Part shown: positions 25,922-35,757 of the stretch, piece by piece | Numbering within the stretch: position 1 is the first letter of the stretch | Layout: each line of letters begins with the position of its first letter | Assembly: GCF_025403485.1 (NCBI RefSeq) | Contig: NZ_CP099966.1 | Span: 3,943,001 to 4,007,000, forward strand | Length of the DNA: 64,000 bases | Direction of reading: 5' to 3' | Origin: Chryseobacterium paludis | GTDB lineage: Bacteria > Bacteroidota > Bacteroidia > Flavobacteriales > Weeksellaceae | The notes under the pieces: model-generated | Databases searched by the model: none | What the model saw: the letters and a program-made list of their open reading frames with translations, nothing else | What the model was told of the DNA's origin: nothing | Translations under genes and position numbers: made by a program

Positions 25922-28183
25922 TTAAGTTCTAGATTTTACAGCATCATTGGCTGATTTCATTTCTCTGGTTTTTTTCAGTTTTTGATTTCCAAAATTATAG
26001 GTGACCCCTACACTGAAAATTCTTGGATACTCAAAATTGGTTACATTGTTGAAGCTTCCATCAGGTTGAATACCTTTTATTTTATTGAAGTTTTGATTAA
26101 ATACATCATATACTTCCACCAAAACGGTCCAATCGCCTACGATTTTTTTGATATTAAGATCCAGGCTTTGTCTTGTTCCTAATTCTCCAATTTCTATTTT
26201 GCTTTTTCCAGCATAGAAGTAGTTAATTCCCAGGAACCAGTCTTTTTTAGACGAAAGACGAATGGTGTTGTTGAACTGAGCAGAAAAATTAAAGTTTTTC
26301 ACATCGATAACATAAGGAGTAAGTACTTCTGTCTGGCCAGGTACGGGTCTTGAAGTTGGATCTTCAGATACGGTGCCGGAATACATAGCATAGGCTAGAT
26401 TAACTGAGTAATTCGTTGTCCAGATATCTTTGAACCAGGATTTATTCATTCCCAATGTCAACCCAAGCTGCTTATTATTACCATAATTAGTTCTGATGTA
26501 TCTTAAAAACTTTGTAGTAACCATAATAGGATCCCCATTAGAATCAAGTTCTATCTTTCCATTCTCATCTTTTTCAGGTTTTGTCACAGTCCCCTGCAGA
26601 GGCACCTGGTTTGAGGCATCTTCTACATAGTTAAAACTTAGGTTTGCATAGAAAGCATTCTTAAACATATAATTGATTTCCTGATTATAATATTTAGAAG
26701 CTAAAACGAACGGATTGTTCTGAGTGTAGTTGTCTGGTGTAAAATAAGTTCTGGATGGATTTAATTCCCAAAATCGAGGTCTTCTTATTCTGCTGGAAAA
26801 AGTATAGCTTATATTATTGTCTGCATTAATTGCATAGTTGAAATTAAGATACGGAAGCAGGTTATTATAGTTTCTATCAAAACCTGTTTTTCCTAATATC
26901 TCACCAGTACTTCTGGTCATCTCATAACGGGTTCCTATTTTTCCGGATAATTTCTCACTTAATTTTCTTTCGTAAGTAAGATAAAGACCTAGAATATTTT
27001 CTTTATAAATGAAATGATTGGTTTGATCGAAATCATTTACAAAACTGTCGCTTGCTTTTGTATAAACATCCTGTCTGGTATCGTTGTCTGTTTTTGTATT
27101 ATTATAGCTAATTCCCATTAACCATGAATTCCCTTTTGCTGTTTTTTTGATGTAATCTACATTGGCTGCGTAATTGTTAATGATCTGCGGAACCCATTGT
27201 TTAAATGCCCCGTATTTATTATCGTCATCATTATAAAAGGGAAATGTTTCATTAATGCTCGATTTGTCTCTGTTGAACCATAAATAGGAGATATTAGAAG
27301 TTAGTTTACTTCCTAACGAATCCGTTTTTATTTCATAGTTTAAATTAAAAGAATGATTTCTTGTCTGGGCATCTTCATTATTTACAGTTCTGTTTTTTAA
27401 GACCCCATTTTGAATGTTTGTAATATCCAGAATAGAATTGAAACTTTTATTGTATCTCATATTATATGTGAAACCCAGACTTTGCTTTTTGGTAATTTCA
27501 TAATCAATATTCACGCTACCACCAAAGTTTTTATTTGGATCATCATTAAATCCAAAAGACTCATTTTTAAAAGTGGAGTTTCCATTAGAAAGTCTATACT
27601 TTTCTCTGTCTGTCCAGCTTCCAGTACTGATATTTGTGTTAACTGCTAATTTGTCTTTTCGGAAATTGAAAGAAGCACTTGCAGAAGGATTGTTATAATA
27701 AGCCTGCTCATTTTGCATTTTTAAAGTTCCGTTATAACCATTGTTTCTGCTTTTTTTCATCACAATGTTAATTACCCCGTCGTTAGATTCAACTTGAAAC
27801 TCACTACCTGGAACAGTGATTACTTCAATTTTCTGGATATCTTCAGATGGTGTGTTTTTAAGCATTTCAATTAATGCCTCCGCATCCATATTGGATTTTT
27901 TATTGTTGATGTAAATAACAACTTCTGATTTCCCCATTATTTTTAATGTTTTCCCATCAATACTGGAGATCATTGGAGTCTGCTTTAATAAGTTGAAGGT
28001 ATTTGTCCCTTTAGCAATAGGGGAAGAAGCAACATCATAAATAAAGCGGTCGCTTTGTTTTTTGAAGACCTGTTTCTTTAAGTTTATACCCTCTATATTT
28101 TTAGTTTTTAGAGTATCTGATTTCTGTTGGGCAAAAACAAATCCAGTGAAAAATATGGCTGCAAAGAGAATGGGCGTTTTCAT
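25922..28183 (-). CDS. Outer membrane beta-barrel protein, tandem copy 1 (TonB-receptor-like)
   Basis: This 753-residue paralogue of the downstream gene has the same architecture: signal peptide (ending GFVFAQQ), plug-like domain (LLKQTPMISSIDGKTLKIMGKS, IYINNKKS, IEVITVPGSEF) and barrel with a motif RIRRPRFWELNPSRTYFTPDNYTQNNPFV shared almost exactly with its neighbour. The two genes are 73 bases apart on the same strand and are probably one transcript started from the 28184-28496 region. Such proteins may pass ligands across the outer membrane with TonB energy, but no TonB box was identified with confidence. Confidence 0.9.
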   Translation of the reverse strand: MKTPILFAAIFFTGFVFAQQKSDTLKTKNIEGINLKKQVFKKQSDRFIYDVASSPIAKGTNTFNLLKQTPMISSIDGKTLKIMGKSEVVIYINNKKSNMDAEALIEMLKNTPSEDIQKIEVITVPGSEFQVESNDGVINIVMKKSRNNGYNGTLKMQNEQAYYNNPSASASFNFRKDKLAVNTNISTGSWTDREKYRLSNGNSTFKNESFGFNDDPNKNFGGSVNIDYEITKKQSLGFTYNMRYNKSFNSILDITNIQNGVLKNRTVNNEDAQTRNHSFNLNYEIKTDSLGSKLTSNISYLWFNRDKSSINETFPFYNDDDNKYGAFKQWVPQIINNYAANVDYIKKTAKGNSWLMGISYNNTKTDNDTRQDVYTKASDSFVNDFDQTNHFIYKENILGLYLTYERKLSEKLSGKIGTRYEMTRSTGEILGKTGFDRNYNNLLPYLNFNYAINADNNISYTFSSRIRRPRFWELNPSRTYFTPDNYTQNNPFVLASKYYNQEINYMFKNAFYANLSFNYVEDASNQVPLQGTVTKPEKDENGKIELDSNGDPIMVTTKFLRYIRTNYGNNKQLGLTLGMNKSWFKDIWTTNYSVNLAYAMYSGTVSEDPTSRPVPGQTEVLTPYVIDVKNFNFSAQFNNTIRLSSKKDWFLGINYFYAGKSKIEIGELGTRQSLDLNIKKIVGDWTVLVEVYDVFNQNFNKIKGIQPDGSFNNVTNFEYPRIFSVGVTYNFGNQKLKKTREMKSANDAVKSRT

Positions 28184-28496
28184 GATTCTATTTTTTATTT
28201 GTTAATAGCTTGTATTTGTTATTATTTAACATTACAAAGATATATAATAAATCTAGTATTATGCAATACAAAGTACTTAAAATGTTTTTATTTCATATAT
28301 AAAGTATTGATTTTCAGTTACTAAAATTTCAATTGAAAATTTTTCCTTCCTTATATTGACTCTATTATTAGACAACTTGACGGCTAAAGTTGTTACATCA
28401 AAACTGAAATTTTGAAAAAATTAACATAAAAAGGAGAATGTAATTTCGTATTCTATTTTATGACTACTTTAGTATCAATAAAAAAATTAATAATTT
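28184..28496. other. Divergent intergenic region, promoters expected
   Basis: This 313-base gap separates the minus-strand barrel genes from a plus-strand lipoprotein gene. It is very A/T-rich. A 7-bp inverted repeat, ACAACTT (28372-28378) and AAGTTGT (28387-28393), lies about 105 bases before the lipoprotein gene and could be a regulator site. No coding sequence or RNA gene was recognised. Confidence 0.5.
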
Positions 28497-30260
28497 ATGA
28501 GAAAAATTTATCCTTTATTTTTATTAATACTACTGATCTTATTTTCGTGTATAAGTGATTTTAACATGGAATCTGACATCACGCCAAATCCGCAGTCCAA
28601 TTTTAATTTCGGAAATACTGCTCAGAGAAATTTTCAGGGATTAGTATTAAGTACGAACGGAAGTCCTATTTCCGGAGCAACAGTTAGTATTGGAACAAGT
28701 ACAGTGCAGACAAATTCTAAAGGTCTTTTTATAATTAAAAATGCCGAGGTGAAAGAAAACTTTGCTTTTATCAAAGTAACTAAGGCGGGTTATATCAATG
28801 CTTCACGTACTTTAGTTCCTACAAATGGAAACAGTAGGGTAAACATTATGATGATCCCTGCGATTACTACAACATCCATTACTTCTGGGGCTACAGCGAC
28901 AGTTTCTCTTTCGAACGGAACAAAAGTGAAATTTGACGGAAGTTTTAATGATGCTTCCGGAAACGCCTATAGTGGAAATGTAGATGTTGCATTATTCCAC
29001 TTAAGTCCTTCCAATCAGTATCTGAACGAATTAATGCCTGGATCTTTTTTAGCAACAAATTTGAACGGAAATTCAAGAGTTATGGAAACCTATGGAATGC
29101 TTCATGTACAGTTAACGGGAAGTTCTGGACAAAATCTACAGATTGCTACCGGTCATACAGCAGAAATTACTGTCCCACTAGATGCTGCTCAATTAGCAAC
29201 TTCACCGAATACAATCCCTTTGTGGTCATTTAGTGAAATTACAGGAATGTGGCAGGAAGAAGGTTCCGCAACTAAAGTTGGAAATACGTATGTGGGAAAT
29301 GTAAGTCACTTTTCCTGGTGGAACTGTGATGCACAATTTCCGCAAGCGGTATTAAAGGTTACAGTGAAAAATGCTGCTGGCCAACCATTGAGTAATGCAA
29401 TGATAGGATTAAAAAGAAATTCACAGACTTATGAAAGTTATGGAATTACAGATGGGGATGGTATGGTTTCGGGAGTTGTTCCTGCTGGTGAGCCTCTTGA
29501 ACTAAAAATTTATGACAATTGCAATACGGTAGTTTATAGCTCAACAGTAGGGCCATTTCCCGTAGGAGCTACTACTGTACTGCCCGATATTTCTTTAACA
29601 AGTTCAACCAATCAGTATACGATCAAAGGAACATTGAAAACCTGTTCTGGAGCTGATGTCACAGATGGTTTTGCTAGTCTTAGATTTGCCGGAGCAGTAA
29701 ATTATTTTCAGACTATTGTGGTTCCAGTGACCAATGGAACTTTTTCAATCAATTCTCTCGGATGTTCAAGTAATCAACAGTTTGTATTGGAAGGTATTGA
29801 TATTACTAATATTCAAACAAGTGGCGAGATTAACTTTACAGGAACTGCGCCTATTACAAATCTTGGAGATATTGTAGTCTGTAATACAGTTTCAGAGTTC
29901 ATTAGTTATAAAGTAGATAATCAAGCTACCAGGCTTATATTAAGTAATATTAGTGTTTCACCTAACTTAATTAGTTCAGCGCAAAGCCCTGTTCCTGTAG
30001 GAACTTATTTTAGATATGAGGGTGCGGATTTACTTGCAGGCAGCGTTCTGGTAAATAATTACTATTTAACCGTTACAAATAATTCGAATGCATACCAAAA
30101 TATAACTGTTGATGGAACTACTAATCAGATCACATTTACAGTAACCAGCGCTGGAGCTGTAGGAACTTACACAGATTTTACATTTAATGGAACGTACACG
30201 GATAGTGCAGGAGCGTCACACACCGTAAATGGAACGGGACATGTGAAAAGAGATTATTAA
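28497..30260 (+). CDS. Lipoprotein with carboxypeptidase-regulatory-like domains
   Basis: This 587-residue protein has a lipoprotein signal, MRKIYPLFLLILLILFSC, with Cys18. A carboxypeptidase-regulatory-like repeat follows at about residues 48-115 (FQGLVLSTNGSPISGATVSIGTSTVQTNSKGLF). A second Ig-like repeat is at about 283-360 (AVLKVTVKNAAGQPLSNAMIGLKRN), and beta-rich sequence runs to the end. The acidic residues soon after the cysteine (ISDFNMESD) are compatible with surface export. It is divergent from the tandem barrel genes and is followed by a terminator. No enzymatic motif is seen; a structural or adhesive surface role is a reasonable guess. Confidence 0.82.
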   Translation: MRKIYPLFLLILLILFSCISDFNMESDITPNPQSNFNFGNTAQRNFQGLVLSTNGSPISGATVSIGTSTVQTNSKGLFIIKNAEVKENFAFIKVTKAGYINASRTLVPTNGNSRVNIMMIPAITTTSITSGATATVSLSNGTKVKFDGSFNDASGNAYSGNVDVALFHLSPSNQYLNELMPGSFLATNLNGNSRVMETYGMLHVQLTGSSGQNLQIATGHTAEITVPLDAAQLATSPNTIPLWSFSEITGMWQEEGSATKVGNTYVGNVSHFSWWNCDAQFPQAVLKVTVKNAAGQPLSNAMIGLKRNSQTYESYGITDGDGMVSGVVPAGEPLELKIYDNCNTVVYSSTVGPFPVGATTVLPDISLTSSTNQYTIKGTLKTCSGADVTDGFASLRFAGAVNYFQTIVVPVTNGTFSINSLGCSSNQQFVLEGIDITNIQTSGEINFTGTAPITNLGDIVVCNTVSEFISYKVDNQATRLILSNISVSPNLISSAQSPVPVGTYFRYEGADLLAGSVLVNNYYLTVTNNSNAYQNITVDGTTNQITFTVTSAGAVGTYTDFTFNGTYTDSAGASHTVNGTGHVKRDY

Positions 30261-30264
30261 AAAC

Positions 30265-30297
30265 AAAAAGGGGCTTATCTAAAGCCTCTTTTTTTAT
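30265..30297. terminator. Bidirectional terminator
   Basis: GGGGCTT (30270-30276) pairs with AAGCCTC (30282-30288), including one G-T pair, flanked by an A-run and a run of T. It sits between the convergent lipoprotein and DUF3817 genes and overlaps the stop codon of the latter. Confidence 0.82.
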
Positions 30298-30635
30298 TCT
30301 CTGTCGAAGCGGGCAAGTTTTTTATCTACCCATATCGTGGCAAAAGGAAAGAATGCTGAAAGTAGTGCAAATACGAAATCTTCATCATCCCATTTGAAAA
30401 TTTTTCTCACAGGTAAACAAAGCAAAAGATAAATGGTAAAGAAAAGACCATGGATATTCCCAACTACAATAATAAAAATTGTGGGAAGTAATCCGTCGTC
30501 GTCATATCTTTTCCAGATCATGGCAACACCATAGAGCAGGAAACAAGAAATTGCCTCTGCAATACAGATTTGTTTAAACCATTTAATGATTTTTTCCTGA
30601 GAATATTTTGAGAAAAATTTTTCGATGAAGTTCAT
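30294..30635 (-). CDS. DUF3817 family membrane protein
   Basis: This 113-residue integral membrane protein has three hydrophobic segments (about residues 24-42, 51-74 and 86-103). The pattern IAEAISCFLLYGVAM, VGNIHGLFFTIYLLL and FPFATIWVD matches the DUF3817 family, small bacterial inner-membrane proteins of unknown function. It is the last gene of a minus-strand group after recJ and nadD, with 64 bases to nadD. Nothing in the sequence suggests a specific role. Confidence 0.85.
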   Translation of the reverse strand: MNFIEKFFSKYSQEKIIKWFKQICIAEAISCFLLYGVAMIWKRYDDDGLLPTIFIIVVGNIHGLFFTIYLLLCLPVRKIFKWDDEDFVFALLSAFFPFATIWVDKKLARFDRE

Positions 30636-30699
30636 TTCTTAAATTATAAATTATAAGTCTAAGCCATAAATCCTCAAACCCATTTCCTGAATTGCAAAA

Positions 30700-31284
30700 T
30701 TACTTATAAAAACTGCTACCATCCAAATATTCAAAAACTTCTGGCGGAAGCATAGGTCTGACATTTTTACCTTGCTTGACCATATTGCGAATTTCGGTGG
30801 CTGAGATCTCAATAACAGGAGCCTTGATCAATGAAATATTTTCATGCTGTAAATATTCTGAATCTTTTTTCTCACCTTCAAAAACTCTTGGATAAACAAT
30901 GATATGATGATTCTTGATCAGCAGGTCATAATTCTTCCATTTATGAAGATTATCCAGATTATCTTCACCCATAATTAAACTAAAAGAATAGTCCGGGTGC
31001 TTTTCTGTAAGATAGGTAAGGGTGTCGATAGTATAGCTTGGCCTCGGTAGAGAAAACTCTACATTTGAAGCCCTCATGTTGGGATAATTTTTTATGGCAG
31101 CCTGAACCATGTCTAACCTGTTATGATCTTTTAATAATGATTTTTTATCTTTAAATGGATTTTGTGGACTTACAACAAACCACAATTCATCCATATCCGA
31201 ATTTTCTAAAATATAATTGGCTAAAATAAGATGTCCAATATGAATTGGATTAAACGAACCGAAAAAGAGGCCTATTTTTTTCAT
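30700..31284 (-). CDS. nadD: Nicotinate-nucleotide adenylyltransferase
   Basis: NadD adenylates nicotinate mononucleotide to deamido-NAD in NAD biosynthesis, in the cytoplasm. The 194-residue product has the usual length. It has the nucleotidyltransferase motif GSFNPIHIGHLILAN near the N-terminus, the phosphate-contact region GEDNLDNLHKWKNYD, and the C-terminal ISATEIRNMVKQGK matching the family's SSTxIR motif. It begins 14 bases after recJ ends and is probably co-transcribed with it. Confidence 0.96.
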   Translation of the reverse strand: MKKIGLFFGSFNPIHIGHLILANYILENSDMDELWFVVSPQNPFKDKKSLLKDHNRLDMVQAAIKNYPNMRASNVEFSLPRPSYTIDTLTYLTEKHPDYSFSLIMGEDNLDNLHKWKNYDLLIKNHHIIVYPRVFEGEKKDSEYLQHENISLIKAPVIEISATEIRNMVKQGKNVRPMLPPEVFEYLDGSSFYK

Positions 31285-31298
31285 TATTAAATTAAAGA

Positions 31299-33011
31299 CT
31301 AATCTCTAAATTTTACATCCTTTATATTGAGGTAATGCGTTACATTGCCTTTCCAGTGATTTTCTTCTAAAGTAAATGCTAAATCAAAATATTTGTTTCT
31401 GAAATCTTCTGAGAACTGTCCTAACTTGAAACCAACACATTCAATATTCCTGCCTGTAGATTCTTGTTTTATATAAAACTTAACATGGTTGTTATCTTTC
31501 CCCATTGTTTTTATATATCCTGAAAGCTTCTGATTTTTTAAAGCCAGATTGGGTTTCATATTATGTGGACCAAAAGGAGCTAATTTTCTATGAAAATTAA
31601 TAAACTCTCTATTAATATCATCGATTTCAATTTCAGAATCTATTATAATAGAAGACTCTTTCTGATGTTCCTGTATTTTCTCAGCGACTACTTTTTCAAA
31701 CTTTTCTTTGAAAGCTTCAAATTTGGATTTCTCCATTGAAAGTCCCGCCGCAGCATGGTGTCCGCCAAACTTCAGAAAATATTCTGAACAAAGGTCTAAT
31801 GCTTCATGTACGTCGAAATCCGATACAGATCTTGCTGAAGCTACCATCTCCCCATTATTACCATCTGTAAAAACAAGTGTTGGTTTATAGTAAGTTTCAA
31901 TAAGTCTGGAAGCTACAATACCAATGACGCCCTTGTTCCACTCCGGGTGGTAAACGATCGTGGTAAGTTTCGTCTCCTGTTGTGATTCAATAATTTGATT
32001 CAGTGCAGAAAGCGTAGAGTTCATATCCAGCTCACGCCTTTCATCGTTAAGTCCCATAATATCACTTACGATCTGATGAGCATGTTTCAGATTATCCGAA
32101 ACCATCAGCTCTACAGCAGCTTTACCATGTGAAATTCTTCCTGCAGCATTAATTTTAGGAGCGATCTCAAAAACAATGTTTGAGATTTCAAAATGGGAAA
32201 GTTTATCTTCAGGAATTAAAAGTCTTAATCCTAGATTTCTTGTTTTTCTAAGGGTTTTTAATCCCATTTTAGCTAAAACTCTATTTTCTCCTGTCATTGA
32301 AACAATATCAGCAGCAATAGAAATAGCTAAAAGATCCGTTAGTTCAAATAATTCTGCATCTGGAATTTTATAAATTGTATTTAATCCCTGACATAATTTG
32401 AAACCCACACCACATCCTGAAAGTTCCTTAAAAGGATACCTGCAGTCATTTCTCTTGGGATCCAAAACAGCAACGGCATTGGGGATTTCATCACCAGGTA
32501 AATGGTGATCACAGATAATAAAATCCACACCCAGATTCTGAGCGTAGCTGATCATATCAATCGCTTTTATACCACAGTCCAAAGCAATGATTAATGAAAA
32601 TCCATTTTCTTTTGCAAAATCGATTCCCTCTGTTGAGATTCCATACCCTTCTGAATTTCTATCCGGAATATAATAATCAAGGTATTTTTTTTGAACTATT
32701 TTGCTGAGGTATAAATACATCAAAGCAACGGCTGTAGTTCCATCTACATCATAATCGCCGTAAACTAATATTTTTTCGCCATTTTCAATTGCGGTTGCAA
32801 TCCGCTCCACGGCTTTTTGCATGTCAGCCATTAAAAACGGACTGTGTATATCGGTAAGATTTGGTTTAAAGAATTCTCTGGCCTTTTGATAATTGTCAAT
32901 TCCTCTGAGAACGAGAAGCTTAGATTCAAAAGTTCCAAAACCAAGTGACGAACTTAATCTGTCCACAACTTCTTCATCGGGTTCAGGTCTGAAAATCCAT
33001 TTTTGACTCAT
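31299..33011 (-). CDS. recJ: Single-stranded-DNA-specific exonuclease RecJ
   Basis: RecJ is a 5'-to-3' single-strand exonuclease used in recombination and mismatch repair. The 570-residue protein has the DHH phosphoesterase motifs DYDVDGTTAVALMY (residues 86-99), the catalytic DHH at 168-170 (IICDHHLPGDE), and the DHHA1 motif GGHHAAAGLSM around residue 405, followed by an OB-fold region. The length is typical. It is the first gene of the recJ-nadD-DUF3817 unit; about 260 A/T-rich bases separate it from the divergent ferritin-like genes. Confidence 0.96.
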   Translation of the reverse strand: MSQKWIFRPEPDEEVVDRLSSSLGFGTFESKLLVLRGIDNYQKAREFFKPNLTDIHSPFLMADMQKAVERIATAIENGEKILVYGDYDVDGTTAVALMYLYLSKIVQKKYLDYYIPDRNSEGYGISTEGIDFAKENGFSLIIALDCGIKAIDMISYAQNLGVDFIICDHHLPGDEIPNAVAVLDPKRNDCRYPFKELSGCGVGFKLCQGLNTIYKIPDAELFELTDLLAISIAADIVSMTGENRVLAKMGLKTLRKTRNLGLRLLIPEDKLSHFEISNIVFEIAPKINAAGRISHGKAAVELMVSDNLKHAHQIVSDIMGLNDERRELDMNSTLSALNQIIESQQETKLTTIVYHPEWNKGVIGIVASRLIETYYKPTLVFTDGNNGEMVASARSVSDFDVHEALDLCSEYFLKFGGHHAAAGLSMEKSKFEAFKEKFEKVVAEKIQEHQKESSIIIDSEIEIDDINREFINFHRKLAPFGPHNMKPNLALKNQKLSGYIKTMGKDNNHVKFYIKQESTGRNIECVGFKLGQFSEDFRNKYFDLAFTLEENHWKGNVTHYLNIKDVKFRD

Positions 33012-33271
33012 TTCACAAAAATAGGGAAAATATATTTTAAAAAGTAATGATAAACTGTTAATATGAGAATATAAAATAAAGAATTTATAACACGAAAATT
33101 TGATTTTAGTTTCAATTTATTTTAAATATTCGGACTCATGATTTTTATGTATTTAATAAGTGAAATAAGAAAACTTTAATAAAAATTAATAAAATTTTAG
33201 ATTTAGTAAATCCAAACTTAATTAATTATCGTAAATGATATTAAATAACTAAACACTTTAAAATTAATATT

Positions 33272-33979
33272 ATGAAAAAGACAATTAATATTTCTAACCA
33301 GGGAACCACCCTGGATACAGGCAGAAGAAACTTCTTAAAACTAGGTGGCATTGGTCTGGCTATGGCAGGTCTTGCATTAGTGGGGTGTGATGATGATGAT
33401 TTCCAGATGGTGGATAACCAGGTATTCGATCTTGGAAAAGGAGATGTAGGTGTATTAAATTATGCTTATGCCCTTGAACAGTTGGAAGCAGATTTTTATA
33501 CGAAAGTGGTCAATAATTTTTACTCAGGAATTTCAACCGCTGAAAAAGAATTGTTTACAGATCTGTACCATCATGAAGTGATACACCGTGATTTCTTTAA
33601 AGCGGCAATAAGTGGAGTAACAGCTAATGTACTGCCAACACTTGAATTTCAATATCCAAGTGTAAATTTTAATAATAGAAGTTCTGTACTGGCTACAGCA
33701 AAAGCTCTTGAAGACACGGGTGTTGCGGCCTATAATGCAGCAGGAAAATATATTACAAATCCAGAATATTTAGTGATTGCAGGGAAAATTGTTTCAGTAG
33801 AAGCAAGACATGCATCGGCAATAAGAAATCTTATTAATCCTGGATCAGCAGATTTTTCCGGAGATGATGTGATTGATGCCAACGGATTAGATGTAGCTAA
33901 AGAACCAAAAGATGTGGTAATGGCAGCTGGAGGATTTATAAAAACTCCATTTACATGGAAGGAAAGAGGCATTAACTAA
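33272..33979 (+). CDS. Ferritin-like domain lipoprotein with Tat-like signal
   Basis: This 235-residue protein starts with a twin-arginine-like motif, GRRNFLKLGG (Arg18-Arg19), a hydrophobic stretch, and a lipobox LVGC with Cys39. Four aspartates follow directly; acidic residues after the cysteine resemble surface-export signals of Bacteroidota lipoproteins. The ferritin-like four-helix domain (about residues 58-200) contains metal-ligand-type motifs LEQLEADFYTKVV, YHHEVIHRDFF and VEARHASAIRNL. It lies 26 bases upstream of a second ferritin-like gene. Both belong to the group seen in desiccation-related proteins. Metal or substrate is unknown. Confidence 0.85.
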   Translation: MKKTINISNQGTTLDTGRRNFLKLGGIGLAMAGLALVGCDDDDFQMVDNQVFDLGKGDVGVLNYAYALEQLEADFYTKVVNNFYSGISTAEKELFTDLYHHEVIHRDFFKAAISGVTANVLPTLEFQYPSVNFNNRSSVLATAKALEDTGVAAYNAAGKYITNPEYLVIAGKIVSVEARHASAIRNLINPGSADFSGDDVIDANGLDVAKEPKDVVMAAGGFIKTPFTWKERGIN

Positions 33980-34005
33980 ATTATTCACTTTTAAAACGTA
34001 CTATT

Positions 34006-34821
34006 ATGAACATTCTAAAATTACTAGATAAATTTTCTGATGATAAATTTTTTACAACAGAAGCTTCAAGATTAGAAACACTTACCAATATTTCATCATT
34101 TGGTAAAAAAGCAGCTATTGCATCAGTCCCTTTAGGATTAGGACTTGCTATGTCGACTCCTGCAAAAGCTGAAACTCAAAATGTAACGGTTCCTGGAAGT
34201 TTTTTAAAAAGTGCTTTAACGGAAGCATTACAATTAGCTTTGACCTTAGAGTATTTGGAAAACGAATATTATGCGATCGGACTGTCTACTGCAAGTTTGA
34301 TTCCTAATGCTGACCGTACAGTTTTTATGCAGATCTCTAAGCATGAGTCTGCGCATGTAGGTTTCTTGAAAAGTACTCTTACCTCTTTAGGCGTAACGCC
34401 TGGAGCAAAGCCTAATTTTGATTTTACGGCTGGAGGTAATTTCTCTCCATTTACAGATTACAATCAATTTCTTGTCCTGGCACAAGCTTTTGAGGATACA
34501 GGAGTAAGAGCATACAAAGGACAGGCTGGAAATGTAATGTCGAATAAAGTGGTCTTACAGGCTGCTCTACAAATTCATTCCGTAGAAGCAAGGCATGCTT
34601 CGCAAGTGAGAAGAATGAGAGCTAATAAAGGTTGGATAGAATTAGCAAATGGTGGAAATATGCCTTCCGCTACTAACGCTGTTTACGCAGGTGAAGATAA
34701 CACAAACCAAGGTGGATATAATACCGCGACTGCATTTGGAGCTGCAGCAGGATCTGCCGCTTATGACGAAGTTTTGAGTGGCAGTGATGCAACATCAATT
34801 GCATCATTATTTATTGTGTAA
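34006..34821 (+). CDS. Ferritin-like domain protein, second of pair
   Basis: This 271-residue partner of the upstream gene has the same domain at about residues 65-205, with LALTLEYLENEYYAIG, ISKHESAHVGFL and VEARHASQVRRM supplying the His and Glu positions expected for a di-metal site. The N-terminus (residues 1-60) is unusual, with a helical stretch before a hydrophobic segment (KKAAIASVPLGLGLAM, then STPAKAE) that could be a signal peptide displaced by about 35 residues. A hairpin terminator follows the stop, so the two genes form a two-gene unit. Confidence 0.83.
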   Translation: MNILKLLDKFSDDKFFTTEASRLETLTNISSFGKKAAIASVPLGLGLAMSTPAKAETQNVTVPGSFLKSALTEALQLALTLEYLENEYYAIGLSTASLIPNADRTVFMQISKHESAHVGFLKSTLTSLGVTPGAKPNFDFTAGGNFSPFTDYNQFLVLAQAFEDTGVRAYKGQAGNVMSNKVVLQAALQIHSVEARHASQVRRMRANKGWIELANGGNMPSATNAVYAGEDNTNQGGYNTATAFGAAAGSAAYDEVLSGSDATSIASLFIV

Positions 34822-34847
34822 AGTGGTTTCTTAATATTAGGTGTAAG

Positions 34848-34882
34848 TCCTTTTCTGGAATTTTTCGGAAAAGGATTTTTTT
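34848..34882 (+). terminator. Terminator after the ferritin-like pair
   Basis: TCCTTTTC (34848-34855) pairs with GAAAAGGA (34868-34875), followed by a run of seven T. Confidence 0.8.
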
Positions 34883-34930
34883 CGTTAAAAAAATGATATA
34901 TTCGCTGCCTAAACCAAAATTTAATTAAAT

Positions 34931-35743
34931 ATGAAAAAAATTATTCTATGTGTATGCTTAATTGGAGCAGTACATACATTTCAAGGGCAAAAGATTAGCC
35001 TAGGAAAAATTACAGATGTAGCTACTAAAGGAGCAAAAGCATTAACATTTACGAACGAAGATGCTGTGAAATTATCTAAAGAATCAGTTGATTGGATGGA
35101 TAAGAACAATGCTGTAGCAGGAGCGAAAGATCCATATACAGTTAGGCTGAACAAGCTTTTTGGTAAACATAAATCACAGGACGGACTTAATCTTAATTAC
35201 AAAGTATATAAAGTAACAGATATAAACGCTTTTGCCTGTGCAGATGGAAGTGTAAGAGTGTTCTCATCTCTGATGGATGTTATGACGGATGACGAATTAC
35301 TAGCTGTAATAGGTCACGAAATTGGTCACGTAAAGAATCAAGACACAAAAGACGCTATTAAATCTGCTTATTTAAAAGCAGCAGCATTAGATGCTGCATC
35401 TTCAGCTTCATCTACTGTCGCTACTCTTAATGACAGTCAGGTAGGTAAGATGGCAAATGCATTCTTAGATGCCTCCCATAGTAAAAAACAGGAATCAGAA
35501 GCGGATGCTTACTCTTATGATTTTATGAAAGCGAATAAATACAATGTAGTAGCAGAATATACAGCATTTAAAAAATTAGCGTTACTTTCTTCAGGAAGTA
35601 CTCAGTCTGGTTTTCAAAAGATGTTCAACTCTCACCCGGATAGTGAAAAAAGAGCTCAGAATATTAAGAAAAGAGCGGAAAAAGATGGTTTATGGAAAGA
35701 TCCGGGAACCGTTACTTTGCCAACGACAAAACTTACAAAATAG
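34931..35743 (+). CDS. M48-family zinc metallopeptidase, secreted
   Basis: This 270-residue protein has a signal peptide (about residues 1-20, ending HTFQGQ) and an M48 peptidase domain. The zinc motif is H129-E-I-G-H133 (VIGHEIGHVKN), with a third ligand Glu in KKQESEADAYSYDFM. Family members (BepA/LoiP-like) act in periplasmic protein quality control. No membrane helix follows the signal, so it is probably periplasmic. The C-terminus has NSHPDSEKRAQNI, typical of M48 proteins. It has its own terminator. Confidence 0.9.
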   Translation: MKKIILCVCLIGAVHTFQGQKISLGKITDVATKGAKALTFTNEDAVKLSKESVDWMDKNNAVAGAKDPYTVRLNKLFGKHKSQDGLNLNYKVYKVTDINAFACADGSVRVFSSLMDVMTDDELLAVIGHEIGHVKNQDTKDAIKSAYLKAAALDAASSASSTVATLNDSQVGKMANAFLDASHSKKQESEADAYSYDFMKANKYNVVAEYTAFKKLALLSSGSTQSGFQKMFNSHPDSEKRAQNIKKRAEKDGLWKDPGTVTLPTTKLTK

Positions 35744-35757
35744 AATTTGTACCAAAC

